Source of the DNA: Morella rubra
Lineage: Eukaryota > Streptophyta > Magnoliopsida > Fagales > Myricaceae
DNA: 64,000 bases
Direction: 5' to 3'
Assembly (NCBI GenBank): GCA_003952965.2
Contig: CM025856.1
Span: forward strand, 26,855,723 to 26,919,722
Below are positions 24,205 to 35,418 of the stretch, in pieces. The position numbers were made by a program, and so were the translations under genes. The notes beneath the pieces are model-generated. The model worked only from the letters and a program-made list of their open reading frames with translations. It was not told the DNA's origin and made no database searches. Positions within the stretch are counted from its first letter, which is position 1. Every line of letters begins with the position of its first letter.

Positions 24205-25290
24205 CTAGGTAAGGGCACACTCAGAAGGGGGTCCCTGTGGGAAGCGCTTAGTGTCGGTGCAATAGTTATAAATCATGTAATTTCTCTGTACCACTTCAGC
24301 CTCTGTTGGCTTGTCGAATCCAAGTCTTCTGTGAGCCACGCATTACTGTTGGGGACTGAGGATGAAGCATTTGCTCTGCAAGAAGATGCCCCATAGGACC
24401 ACAGACAGGCTTTTGGCATCGAAGTTCCTGTAAGAGGCAGTAAAGGGTGCTTGTGTCCAATCCGTTTTGACAAGCCCTCCTCTAGTTGCCCAATCATCGC
24501 GTTCCAGACGCTGGAGTATAGCCTCATTGGCTGTTTCGTTGGGAATGGAAGACCAATTGACTCATAGTTCTTGAACTCTCTAATTGGGGTGCCATCCACA
24601 GAGAAGCTGAAATGGACGGAAGAAGAACAAGTTCATTCAGAGTGTTAAAAAGATAAAAAGGGAAAAGCATGCATGATCCAGAGTACATATTGTAGGATAT
24701 ATGGTCAAAGATTTTAGGGAGTTTTTATTACACGACGAGTTTGGGATTCCAAAGAATGGAATAGGTGTGGAAATTTGCCGTGGGGTCGAACCAGAGGTAG
24801 AACTGTTGCTCTCTGTTTCCTTTGCCTTGGGTGAATATGTTAGTGTGAAGAATATAAGGATCACCACTTAGATTCCCCAGGAATTCGAAGTCTATCTCAT
24901 CCCATGCTGACCCTTTCGAGGATAACTGCAAGTCATGCATAAAAGTACCGGTATTACTTAGAAAGTTCATAATTCAAGGGGAAAAGGAAGGGACAAGTTC
25001 TGCTGCAGGGAACCTACATAGTATGCAGTCACTGTGCCTGCGGAGTTTCCAGGAATGAGTTTGAGCTGCATGTCAATCTTACCGAAGAGATATTCATTCC
25101 TGGACTGGAAGCCAGAGCCAGAGGCCTTGTCAAGGGAGAGACTAAGAAGCTTCCCACTGTTGAGTAGCTTTCCACGATCACCTCCCCAAGTGATGTCAAA
25201 GTCCTGGTAGAAGTCTCCTGCATATGCAGCCAAAACAAAGCTAGCCAAGAAAGTTAGGGACAACGTAAGCGCCAAAGAGGAGGAAGCCAT
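24205..25290 (-). pseudogene. XTH-D: XTH gene with three single-base indels in exon 3
   Basis: The exon plan matches the intact copies: 25290-25018, 24925-24732 and 24606-24205. Exons 1 and 2 are sound, with signal peptide, [10 protein letters not shown] and [10 protein letters not shown] all present. Exon 3 departs from the family frame three times. One base is missing at about 24494-24501 (in WNADDW). One base is extra in a run of four T at 24411-24414. One base is missing at about 24288-24294 (in KWVQ). The family ending ([12 protein letters not shown] then stop) is present in the shifted frame. As written, the protein would be scrambled after WNA, losing the C-terminal domain. All breaks are single-base and catalytic residues survive, so this is either a young pseudogene or a locus with sequencing errors. 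Confidence 0.8.
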
Positions 25291-25454
25291 GGGAATGTTT
25301 TTGGCTTTTTTTTGGGGTTATTTGTTGGTTTCAGGGGACTCAGAGCTAGAGCAGTCCGTGGCACTGTTTTGACGTGATTAGTCGGGGATTGACGAGGGTT
25401 TAGGTAGGAGAGATTTTGGTTGGTTGCTGAAATTTGGGGTGCATGGTATTCGCC

Positions 25455-25461
25455 TTTTAAA
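25455..25461 (-). promoter_or_regulatory. Weak TATA-like site of XTH-D
   Basis: TTTAAAA on the minus strand, about 165 bp above the ATG. It is weaker than the TATA boxes of the other copies. Confidence 0.35.
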
Positions 25462-25580
25462 GGAGTGAAGAAATAAGAGACGGTACAAGTGAATGGTTAT
25501 GTCCTAGGGTCAAGTTGTGGGGCCCAGAGGTTGAGCTGGAAACAGATGGCAAGGAAAAGCACTGGCGACAATCATTAGAT

Positions 25581-25701
25581 AATGTTTTATCGTAAAATTT
25601 AGAGGGTGGTAACATTTGAGAGTATCGAAGGCGGTGAAAAATTGTTTTATCGTAAAATTCAGAGGGCGGTAACATTTGAGACTGTCGGCGGTGAAAAATT
25701 G
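25581..25701. repeat. Two-copy 60 bp tandem repeat upstream of XTH-D
   Basis: The unit starts with GTTTTATCGTAAAATT and runs through GGTAACATTTGAGA to GCGGTGAAAAATTG. It occurs twice with a period of 60 bp and few differences. It lies in the putative distal promoter of XTH-D. Confidence 0.75.
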
Positions 25702-25934
25702 AATAGAGTTTATTTAAATAAATTTTTTTTATATTTATTTGAAATAAGAAATATAATTTGATAAAAAAATAAAAAAATTTAAAGAATTATTTTATTAAGC
25801 AGAAATTTTAAGAGTCTTCACCAAATAACTCTTGGTAGTAATTAAAGCTTTCTGACCAATTTACGACCCATAATTGTTTCTCGTCTACCTTCTTTTTTTT
25901 TTTTTTTTTCCCTAGGCAAACGTTTTCTTCGGTT

Positions 25935-26067
25935 GTGTTTGTTTGTCCAAAGCAGGAATCAACCTGTTTGGGTAAGTAAAATTTTAGTAATCGTGAAAAA
26001 GTGAGGAAAAAAAAAAAAATAAATAAATAAGTAAAAAATTTAGTAAAAAGGTGAAAAAAGTTAGAAA

Positions 26068-26106
<39 letters not shown>

Positions 26107-26301
26107 GATGTTAAAATTTTAGGATAAAATTATATTTAGCCAAATGCTGTGTAAAATTTTAAACAATTAAATATATTTCAAAATTTGTAACATCTACGCA
26201 AAAATACACTTTAAAAATTTTACAAATTTTAATAAATTTTATTATCTAAATTTCTTTTTAAAATTTTAAAAATATTTTCTAAAATTTCGACAAACAAACA
26301 C
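25935..26301. mobile_element. MITE-like element with 13 bp perfect terminal inverted repeats
   Basis: GTGTTTGTTTGTC at 25935-25947 is exactly inverted as GACAAACAAACAC at 26289-26301. The roughly 367 bp between is extremely A-rich, with a poly-A run near 26074-26100, and noncoding. No target duplication was confirmed, so the superfamily is not assigned. Confidence 0.55.
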
Positions 26302-29300
26302 TACTCCCATTATACATAAACAACAGAAAACAATAAAAAGGATTCAGAAACCAGAAGAAAAAGTAATTTCATTGTTTCTGGTCTACTTAGCAGCACTAAA
26401 AAAATGTTAACTATATATATAATAAAATATATTTAAATAATAATATAAATTAATAATTTCTACGCAAATATCAATCAACTTCAAACTCACAGAATTTTTT
26501 AAAAAAACACTTCAAATTCAAATCTCACCGAAACGAACAACTTATTTTCTAGCTTTACTGGATCAGACCAGTGACCGGAGTAGTTGGGGTCTGTTTGACC
26601 TTTATCCGTTTGTGACAGAATGGATGGCAAATCAACAGTATCTGCCAAATATATAATATACTCAATGGAGTTGGTTCCACATGAGGGGAACACTTTTTGG
26701 TACAATGGATGAACTCTTTGATTGATTGATCGAGTATCATTTAATATTAGGTGTAGAAGCCAGCTGTATTGGGTTGTCAGGATAAGCATGGAACGGTGAT
26801 TCCAATACGACAGAACTTCAATGCTGGTTTCTTCTCTTTTCCAAAACTGAAGTGATGGCAAAATATCATGACCTGTATATTTCCTTGGTACGTACTACAG
26901 CCTCTGGTGGCGAACAGCCGACACCTAGGTTTCAAACCTTCCCGTCGCCTTTATATTTCTTTTTTTCTAATTAGATATGTAATTCGAGATCACAGAAAAC
27001 TTTTAAATATTAAATTAAGCTTAGCATAGTAACAACTCAATTTTCCCATACAACTTTCATTAATCTCGTTGACTTTGAATTAGGCTTAGCATAGTAACTA
27101 CTCGATGATAAGGTGAATATGCCTAGAAAACAAAAACTAGTAAGGTGGATATTAGTAAGCGAAGTACTGCTCACCAATATGATTCAATCGACCCAAAGGG
27201 TATCAACCGACGTCAATCAATTTTTTTTATTTTTTTTAAAGAAGGACGACGGATTTTATTAAAAAAACCTCACTTGTGACAAAGGAAATATGTACCTATA
27301 AATTGAGAAGATCATATCCATGCACATGTGGTTACATTAATAGATCCTCTAGTTCCAAGTTTCATATTTTCATTGTCAGAGATCATATCGTAATCAAACT
27401 TGTAGATTTGATATGATATTATGGTTATTATGATATCAAATCTTTGATATCGTTATCAAAATTAAAGTTTTAAATATATAAGATTCAAATTTAAATGTAA
27501 GAATTTTTCTATCATGCTTTATATTGTTTCTGACGCCGAAACAAGATAGCGATTATCCTATAGACTAGGGCAATCGGTATGTTGCAAGGGAAGACACCGA
27601 ATTCTTCCCAAAAATCTCATAGAGAATTCTCAAATTCAAATTATTCAAATCCCAAAAAAAACCCACAAGTCGGGCTAAAATAGCTAAGAATTGCATCCCT
27701 AATGGGATGTTACCAAAAATAAATAGGCTGCCAAAATCTGTCCAAATTGAATTCAAAAATAATTCTCAAAATAATAAAGGAAAGAAAACCAACCAAAAAT
27801 AGGTTTTTGAGAGGGAAAACAGCATTTTTAAGGCTCGAAACAAGGCGCACCAAAGCATGGCTTGGTGACAACGTACGCGCCGAAAAGAGCTTTTCCAATT
27901 GGGATCATGGGCGCGAATCAGATACTCGTAGCCAAAGTTATGACCAAAAAACTGACACGTACACGAAAACTGCCAACTAGGTTAGATTCCGATTTTCTTG
28001 CTATCCTTGTATTGATTATCCGCCCAAGGTAATTCAACGTCATTAATGTGGAATCTGACAGCTCAGCGTCATCTGACTCAGCTCCCCCTGCATCAATTTC
28101 TATACATAGAAACTTTTAACTTGTAATTAGATTTATAATATAAAACACAGTCATAAAAAGAATTTTTGCAATGGATATAAATTTTTTAACATAATCACTT
28201 AAATCTATTGTCTTTTATTACTTTTTCTCTCTTTCCTTTTTTTTTTCTAACCTTTCACTGCATTTTGAAATGGATCACTCAGGCCGGGTAAAGGGGTACC
28301 CGTAAAACTGGCCCAAACGAGAGGATATATAGCTATCCGTTGGGCTCGACTGAATCCGTGCTGTTTTTGCTTGCTTATCTTGGTTTGCTAGTCTTCTTTT
28401 AACTTGGCAGGCCCAAAAAAGCAAAAGTACGAGACAAACATGCGACTGACCCAAACGGCAAGAAGAAGTACGTGAACTTGGAACTCATTCCGGACTTTAT
28501 TTGCTGCGGGTAGTTTCCACAAATTTTTTGCACATTTGAACTGGTTCTCATCAGAGGGCAATTGAAACGTTTTTTTTCTTTAAAAAAAAAAATGGTACCT
28601 CCAAATTTTATTAAAAACCTTCATATGGCGAGAAAAATCATAGTTACAAAATCAAAACCATATGCCTCGCATCTGGAATTTTTCTTAGTTAATTGGTAAT
28701 GCTTCAATTTGGAATTGGATCGGCTGTAAAGTTAGTGTCTATGCAGCCCAAGCATGAGTGGTGACAGCGGTTTTTAATTAAACTCGTCCCTTTCGGCCCC
28801 TTATCCCTATTTTATAAATATCATATTTTAGTTTGCTATATGGGAAACACCTGGCATCGTGTTTTTATTTGAGATTGATGGTGTCGATGACTAGGACCTG
28901 TATTTAAGATTAATATTATTTGAAAGCCATCTCTCAAGAGCATGGAGGTGTAGGAACAAGTAGAAGGATCTTTCTAGAATAAGGGAAGAAATGAGAAGCC
29001 CTTAATGGAAGATTGTAAAATCCAAGCCCCCTTCATTGTTTGATCAATCATCAGTGGAAACTCTGGAGCGCCCACCGGAACTCTAGACAAGTCTTTGTTT
29101 GCTTATGTGGCAGCATGTGGTTGACTAGGGAAAAAACCACACGCTTGGAAGAAGTGATTACCTGGGGTAGGTAGGCGGACGAAACTAGGAAACACCCGTG
29201 CAGTTTCTAGTAAAACAAATATGCCCTTGTGCAACTTGCATGTCAATAGATCCCTTATGATTATGAAAGCGAAGCCCCATTCCCTTATGTCTGTGTTTTT

Positions 29301-29406
29301 TGCTGTCCAGCTGTCCAGTTCCACTTCGACCGACCGACCGACCCACCTTCATAATCCAAAGAACAAAGAACATTCCCCTTATGTTAACCCCCACCATGAG
29401 TAGTAG
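26302..29406. other. Central region between the divergent XTH arms
   Basis: About 3 kb of AT-rich DNA without a recognisable gene. Frames such as 26499-26861 (120 codons, minus) and 27565-27898 are not supported by any motif. Similar A/T-rich patches around 27230 and 28570 (a T-run, then AAATTTTATTAAAAA-like text) suggest decayed copies of one repeat family. Confidence 0.45.
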
Positions 29407-29414
29407 TATAAATA
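29407..29414 (+). promoter_or_regulatory. TATA box of XTH-E
   Basis: TATAAATA about 100 bp upstream of the ATG. A CCAGCTGTCCAGTTCCAC segment near 29307 resembles the shared XTH promoter block. Confidence 0.7.
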
Positions 29415-29509
29415 GTCACCAAATTAAATTCCTTGTGTGTTTGTAAAATCCTACTGGCTCACATGCATCCAGAGAACCTCAATCACTTCTCTCTAAAGCA
29501 TTAGACAAT

Positions 29510-30604
29510 ATGGCTACCTCTTTTGCTTATTACAATTCAAATGCCATGGTGGTGCTAGTTATGACCTATCTTGCGATTGGCTCCTTTATGGTTGCCTTTG
29601 CTGGGAACTTCAACCGAGACGTTGATGTCACCTGGGGAGATGGCCGTGCTAAGATACTCGACCATGGGAAGCTTCTTTTTCTCTCCCTTGACAATGCCTC
29701 TGGCTCGGGCTTCCAGTCCAAGAATGAATACTTGTTTGGAAAGATTGACATGCAAATAAAGCTTGTCCCCAACAATTCTGCTGGCACCGTCACTACCTTC
29801 TATGTAAGTTTATTGTTCAATATGTGTCGATTAATTTTTATACAGGTTGCTGATCAGATCTGATCTTAATTTGAGCTAATTTGTGCAATCTTTATGCTGC
29901 GTGCAGTTACGCTCACAAGGTTCTTCTTGGGATGAGATAGACTTTGAGTTTTTGGGTAACCTGAGTGGTGATCCTTACATCGTCCACACTAATGTGTACA
30001 CCCAAGGCAAGGGCGCCAGGGAGCAGCAATTCTACCTGTGGTTCAACCCCACCACTGACTTTCACACCTATTCGGTACTGTGGAATCCGGGACACATTGT
30101 GTAAGTAATAAGTAGAGATATATATTCTATAACTAGTTGAAATGATTTTCTTTGGAGGTTCTTTGCATTGACTTCTGTTTCACTGATTTTTGTCTTTTCT
30201 TCAGATTCTATGCGGATGGCAGACCAATTAGAGAGTTCAAGAACTTGGATTCTTTTGGCATTCCTTACCCGATGAACCAGCCGATGAGGGTGTACTCCAG
30301 CATTTGGAACGCTGATGATTGGGCCACGAGAGGCGGGCTGGTCAAGACGGACTGGACACAAGCACCTTTTACTGCTTCCTTCAGGAGGTTCAGTGCCAAT
30401 GCTTGTATCTGGTCCAATGGTGTGTCTTCTTGCAGCTCTTCCAATGCCGCCAATAACGCCTGGCTCTCCGACGAGCTCGATTCTGCGGCCCAGAGGAGGC
30501 TGAAATGGGCGCAGAAGAATTACATGATTTACGATTACTGCACGGACACAAAACGATTCCCTCAGGGCCTCCCTCTAGAATGCAACGTCACCACCAAGGC
30601 ATAG
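29510..30604 (+). CDS. XTH-E: xyloglucan endotransglucosylase/hydrolase (GH16), intact
   Basis: Exons are 29510-29803, 29907-30100 and 30205-30604, with GT-AG junctions, giving 295 residues. A signal peptide ([18 protein letters not shown] region) precedes [18 protein letters not shown]. The active site [10 protein letters not shown] holds Glu108 and Glu112, and the N-glycosylation site is at 116. Differences from the minus-strand copies include NRDVD for NYQDFD-like text, NPTTDFHTY for DPTADFHTY, and [10 protein letters not shown] for [10 protein letters not shown]. The C-terminal domain is complete and ends ECNVTTKA. An AATAAA lies at 30762. It is the first gene of the plus-strand arm. Confidence 0.95.
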
Positions 30605-31554
30605 AATGCATACAATCAATAGGCATAGATTGTTTACATGCTCAAGCCGTTTCATGTCACAAAATTCATAGCCTCTGTGCCATTTAGATTTTTTGTGTGA
30701 GCGTGCCGTGCTGAGTGTTAAATGTACACAAATGAACTAATTTTGTGCCGTGATGTACGTCAATAAACCTGGATGACCGATCCTAGTTTCAGACATGGGC
30801 CAATTTATTCCTATACTGCCATGAAAGGAGCGACTAAGGTCCATTCGGTCTGAGTTTTATCTTTTATCTTTCTTGAGGATGCACCAATGGACATACTGAA
30901 CAATTCGCTACCATTAGTATTTTCTTCCTAACAAAGAAACTTGTAGAAATTTACTGAATAAAATCATTGAATTGAAGTAAAATAAGAGTTACATGGTAAA
31001 CTGTTGAAATTGACCAACATCCACAAGGTTTTGTGCGATTAATCTGGAAAGTAAAAAGTAATCGGTTGATTACTCATCTGGGAGATGTTTAATTAAATTT
31101 TGTGGAATCATTAAATGAGGAAGGAATGGATAAGGAATTTGGAAAGTTTCGGGTAGATAGTAATTGCACTGTTTGTCAGTAGATTTCACTCCTCACGTAG
31201 CTAGGCCAACACGCAAGGCTGCCGGAAGTTACTAGATAAGCCATGGTGCTGCATTAATGGACAATCCTAGTCCTCGTGGATGAACACAGGCCATTTACTC
31301 AAAACTACTCACTCGGCATTCGGCACTCTTTGGCGTGGAATTGTCTTGATGACGCAAGGAGGGCTTTAAGATGTCTTTTGCCGTCCAGCTGTCTACATTT
31401 CACCTTTCATCAAACTCCATTTCAATTGGAACAGAACATTCCAACACCGCCTTGTATTGTATATAACTGCAACGAAAAAGGCTACACCTGATCCAAATAA
31501 AACATTGCCACTGTACAAAAAATATATCACTGATATTCCTACATACGGTTAGCA
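30605..31554. other. Intergenic between XTH-E and XTH-F
   Basis: Contains the 3' UTR of XTH-E and the promoter of XTH-F. Near 31378, GTCCAGCTGTCTACA resembles the shared XTH promoter block. A TATA box lies near 31460. No other gene is supported. Confidence 0.5.
31460..31466 (+). promoter_or_regulatory. TATA box of XTH-F
   Basis: TATATAA about 90 bp upstream of the XTH-F ATG, so this damaged copy keeps a promoter-like arrangement. Confidence 0.55.
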
Positions 31555-32636
31555 ATGGGTTCTGCTGCTTGCCTTTTGCCCTCCAAGATTTCTGTAGCTG
31601 TGATGCTGGTTCATGTTATGGTTAGCTTTTTGATGGCTGCCTCTGCTGGTAATTTCTACCAAGACTTTGACATCACCTGGGGTGATGTCCGCGCTAAGTT
31701 ATTTAACAACGGCGAGCTCCTTACTCTCACCCTGGACAGAGCTTCTGGCTCTGGCTTCCGCTCCAAGAAAGAACATCTGTTTGGAGTGATCGACATGCAA
31801 ATTAAGCTTGTCCCTGGAACTCTGCCGGCACTGTCACTTCCTACTACGTAAGTTCCTTCTCAGACTCATGTTCCAAAAGTTTGCCTATACTCAATGCTTA
31901 GACCTTTATGCTTATATGTGAAAATCTGTATATTGCAGTTGCGCTCAGAAGGGTCATCATGGGACGAGATAGACTTTGAATTCTTGGGCAACCTGAGTGG
32001 TGATCCTTACACCTTCACACTAACGTTTTCTGTCCAAGGCAAGGGTGAACAGAGAGCAACAGTTCTACCTCTGGTTTGACCCCACAGCAGATTTCCACAC
32101 CTACTCCATCTTTGGAATCCGCAGCACATTGTGTAAGTACTCATCTACTTGCATCTTCTAGATCATCGATCTGAATTGCTTTTCATTTGCTCCTTCTTAA
32201 GCACTTTGCTAACTTGTTCATTTCGTTTCAGAGCTTCTCTGTGGATGGCACCCCATAAGAGAGTTCAAGAACTTGGAGTCCATCGGTGTTCCATTCCCAA
32301 AGAAACAGCCAATGAGGATATACTCTAGTCTCTGGAATGCTGATGACTGGGCGACAAGAGGTGGACTTGTCAAGACAGACTGGAGCCAAGCCCCCTTTAT
32401 TGCTTCCTACAGGAAACTTCAAGGCCAATGCTTGTGTGTGGTCTTCTGGAACCTCTTCTTGTAGTTCAAATTCCAACTCGGGTAGCAGTGTGTTTCACTC
32501 ACACAAATGGGATTCCGCCAGCCAACGGAAGCTTAAGTGGGTGCAGAGAAATTACATGATTTACAACTATTGCACTGACACAAAGCGATTCCCACACGGC
32601 TTCACACCAGAATGCTCAGTCGCCAACGCATCCTAG
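31555..32636 (+). pseudogene. XTH-F: mosaic XTH copy with about seven single-base indels
   Basis: The family exon plan is visible at 31555-31847, 31939-32132 and about 32234-32636. Family-frame breaks occur in all three exons. There is a deletion near 31819 and another near 32011. Insertions lie near 32034 and 32045. A deletion is near 32110, another is near 32252 (giving an immediate stop after GTP), and an insertion is near 32413. Exon 2 nets to the usual 194 nt. The active site [10 protein letters not shown] and the C-terminal [13 protein letters not shown] block are still readable. Unusual changes include [20 protein letters not shown] and PHGFTPEC. Parts look copied from XTH-H (intron 1 and exon 2) and from XTH-A (exon 3). 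It is probably non-functional as written, though some breaks could be base-calling errors. An AATAAA follows at 32799. Confidence 0.85.
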
Positions 32637-34165
32637 GGTGAACATATGTCCTTACACAGTGGCACGTGTAGTTTTTGCACTCCAGTTCGTAAATTCAGTA
32701 TGTTAATCTAGGTCTAGCCAACAGGAAAGAAGGAATTTTGTACAGAGTAATGTATGAAGCGTAATGTAAATATATGGTATTTGATGTAAAATATATCCAA
32801 TAAACAGTTGTTCTTGAAATCTCTACAATTAGTTTTTGATTTTGCCATGACAAATCTATATTGCAATTTTTTCTAGTCTCGTGTTTCATACAAGAAGAAT
32901 TTTAAAACAGGTGAAGAGTGTACTATGAATGGCCGAGAGCGTAAGTAAAATCTCTAGTCCGCAATAAAGAAGTGTCATTTTAAAGAGAGCACCTAGTTAA
33001 GACGATTAGTTTAGACTGGTTCCAAGACTTGTTTACCACTAGATTAGACATTCGAAGGGATAAATATACTTTATATTTTAATTATGAAAGTATTGATATT
33101 TTACACAATATTTATTTTTTTTTCATATTGCACCGGATATGAATTTATTTTTTAGCTTCAAAATTTATAATTTTACCCTCATAAAATATTCATTGCTAAA
33201 AAAAATTACAGTGACAAAATTGTCATCTTCCACGCTAAAAAATCATTTTTATCTAAATTTAACAAAAATTTTAATAGATAGTGCAAAATATATAAAATTA
33301 ATAATTGATGGATATAATATGATAAAAATAAAAATTTTAATATAAAATATCAAGAGCTCGTAATTAACGAGTATCAAGTAATTCCCTTCCATGTCCCGTG
33401 AACACAGCATGCACTACAGTAAATGCGAACCTGGAAAGAGGAGAAGGCAGGGTATATGATAGAAATGTAATCCGCAGGTTTGGTCCTGATTCCTGAATTA
33501 TAAAATTGCCTTGAATAAAAAAAAAAAAGAATATATGTAATAATGTATCCGGGACAGTAAGAGTGAAGTACGAGACGAGACACGTGCTGGATGGGTGATA
33601 GACGTCAGACGAGGAACGACATTGGAGTTCTACAGTTGTTCTGCCCCAAACCGTGTTTGTTGGATAATCATGAGAAACCAGGCGGCACCGAACCCATTTG
33701 GGCCAAGAATTTCGTAGTATAAAGGCGGCTCGGCTCATTCCTATATTATGGGCCACAGCCAGCGGATTTACAACCCACATTCTTCACAAACTTGGAGGGC
33801 GTTTGGTAGACGCGGCAAAAGTGAGAAATTGGTTTATAATCATTGGCTTTGTCCTTTAAAACTAATACGACAAACGTGATCCATTTGACTAATGCCACAA
33901 TAATCAAAGCCCAGTACGCCGCGGTCTCATGTAAAGCTCAAAACGCGTGTGCTGGTTGGATGTTTATCTCCAATAGGGCGGCACCGAACCCATTTGGCTC
34001 TCTGATGGTTCTGGCAAACTATGGAAGCCAGAGCACAGTCAATGTCCAGCTGTTCTCGCAACTTTTCCAAACACCAACCTCATACTACACAGTACACACG
34101 GCAAGGGAACATTCTGCACACTTGCTTCTTTCTTTTTGTCTCTCTTGTCCTCTTTCCGCCCCCCG
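32637..34165. other. Intergenic between XTH-F and XTH-G
   Basis: No gene is supported. The AT-rich stretch 33060-33340 and the frames at 33364-33780 and 33843-34355 show no domain. The latter runs across the promoter and start of XTH-G in another frame. Confidence 0.45.
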
Positions 34166-34175
34166 TATATATAAA
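34166..34175 (+). promoter_or_regulatory. TATA box of XTH-G
   Basis: TATATATAAA about 120 bp upstream of the ATG. A GTCCAGCTGTTC segment near 34043 resembles the promoter block of the other copies. Confidence 0.6.
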
Positions 34176-34296
34176 TTTTGCGATGCTTGGCCTTTGGCAC
34201 ATCAGTCTCATTTCAAGACGAGAGGCAAGCTTCACCTTTCTACTCTGTCAACCATCACTTTTCCACCTCTAGTTTTTGCTGTGCAAACATCAACCA

Positions 34297-35418
34297 ATGG
34301 CTTCTTTCCCTTCATTTTGTTACATTGCGCTGCTAATCTCGGCAGTACTGGTTAGCTCTGCTGTGATTTCTTCTGCGGGAAATTTCTACCAAGACTTCGA
34401 CATTACTTGGGGAGATGGGCGTGCAAAGATTCTAAACAACGGCGAGCTTCTTACTCTCTCCCTTGACAAAGCCTCTGGCTCCGGTTTTAACTCCAAGAGT
34501 GAGTATCTATTTGGCAAGATAGATATGCAAATAAAGCTTGTACCTGGAAATTCCGCTGGCACCGTGACTGCGTACTATGTAAGTTCTTGCTTAGATACTT
34601 ATTGGCTGTATCCACCTTTACCTATTGGTCATTAAAATCCTCTCTGCTAATTCATGGACATCTACTTTAATGTATATGCTAATGAATCACTCGGATATTG
34701 CAGTTACGCTCAGAAGAGTATTGTGGGATGAGATAGACTTCGAATTCCTGGGCAATCTAAGTGGTGAACCCTACATTGTTCACACAAATGTCTTTCAGCC
34801 AAGGCAAAGGCAACAGAGAGCAGCAATTTTATCTATGGTTTGACCCCACCGCTGACTTCCACACCTATTCCGTTCTTTGGAATCCGCAACGCATCATGTA
34901 AGAGCACTATCTACTGTCTATCACAGAAATAATTTCTACGTGGTGCTCTTCCTTTTCTTTGAACTATATTGACTCCTTTTTTGTTGTTTTCGTTCTTGCC
35001 TTTCAGTTTCTCTGTGGATGGTACTCCCATAAGAGAGTTCAAGAACTTGGAGTCCATTGGCGTTCCATTCCCAAAAAGCCAGCCAATGAAGATCCACTCT
35101 AGCCTCTGGAATGCCGATGACTGGGCCACAAGGGGTGGACTCGTAAAGACTGACTGGACACAAGCTCCTTTCACGGCTTCCTATAAGAACTTCAATGCGA
35201 ATGCCTGTGTTTGGTCCTCTGGGTCATCATCTTGCAGTCCAAATTCACCTTCCACCTCGGGTAGCAACAATGCTTGGCTCTCCGAAGAGCTGGACTCGGC
35301 AAGTCAAGAGAGGCTCAACCGGGTGCAGAAGAATTACATGATTTACAACTACTGCATGGACACAAAGCGATTTCCTCAAGGCCTTCCTCCAGAATGCACT
35401 GCCACTGGCACGACCTAG
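34297..35418 (+). pseudogene. XTH-G: XTH gene with two single-base indels in exon 2
   Basis: Exons fit the family plan: 34297-34578, 34704-34897 (the usual 194 nt) and 35007-35418. Without the indels it would encode 295 residues. Exon 1 is intact, with a signal peptide then [18 protein letters not shown]. In exon 2 one base is missing at about 34715-34722, between RSE and WDEID. One T is extra at about 34793-34796, in NVFSQ. The two cancel, so exon 3 is back in frame. Between them, however, the family frame is lost, and reading from the exon start gives a stop where DEID should be. Exon 3 is complete, with [17 protein letters not shown], conserved cysteines and PECTATGTT. The damage is minimal and at a homopolymer, so an assembly error is a real alternative. 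An AATAAA lies at 35536. Confidence 0.75.

Noticed and set aside
26074-26100. Poly-A run suggesting a retrocopy tail
   Set aside because: Sits inside an A-rich MITE-like element and is not preceded by any coding sequence.
33364-33780. 138-codon minus-strand frame upstream of XTH-G
   Set aside because: No domain; lies in promoter-side DNA with chance-like composition.
33843-34355. 170-codon plus-strand frame
   Set aside because: Runs through the XTH-G TATA box and start codon in another frame; promoter DNA cannot support it as a gene.
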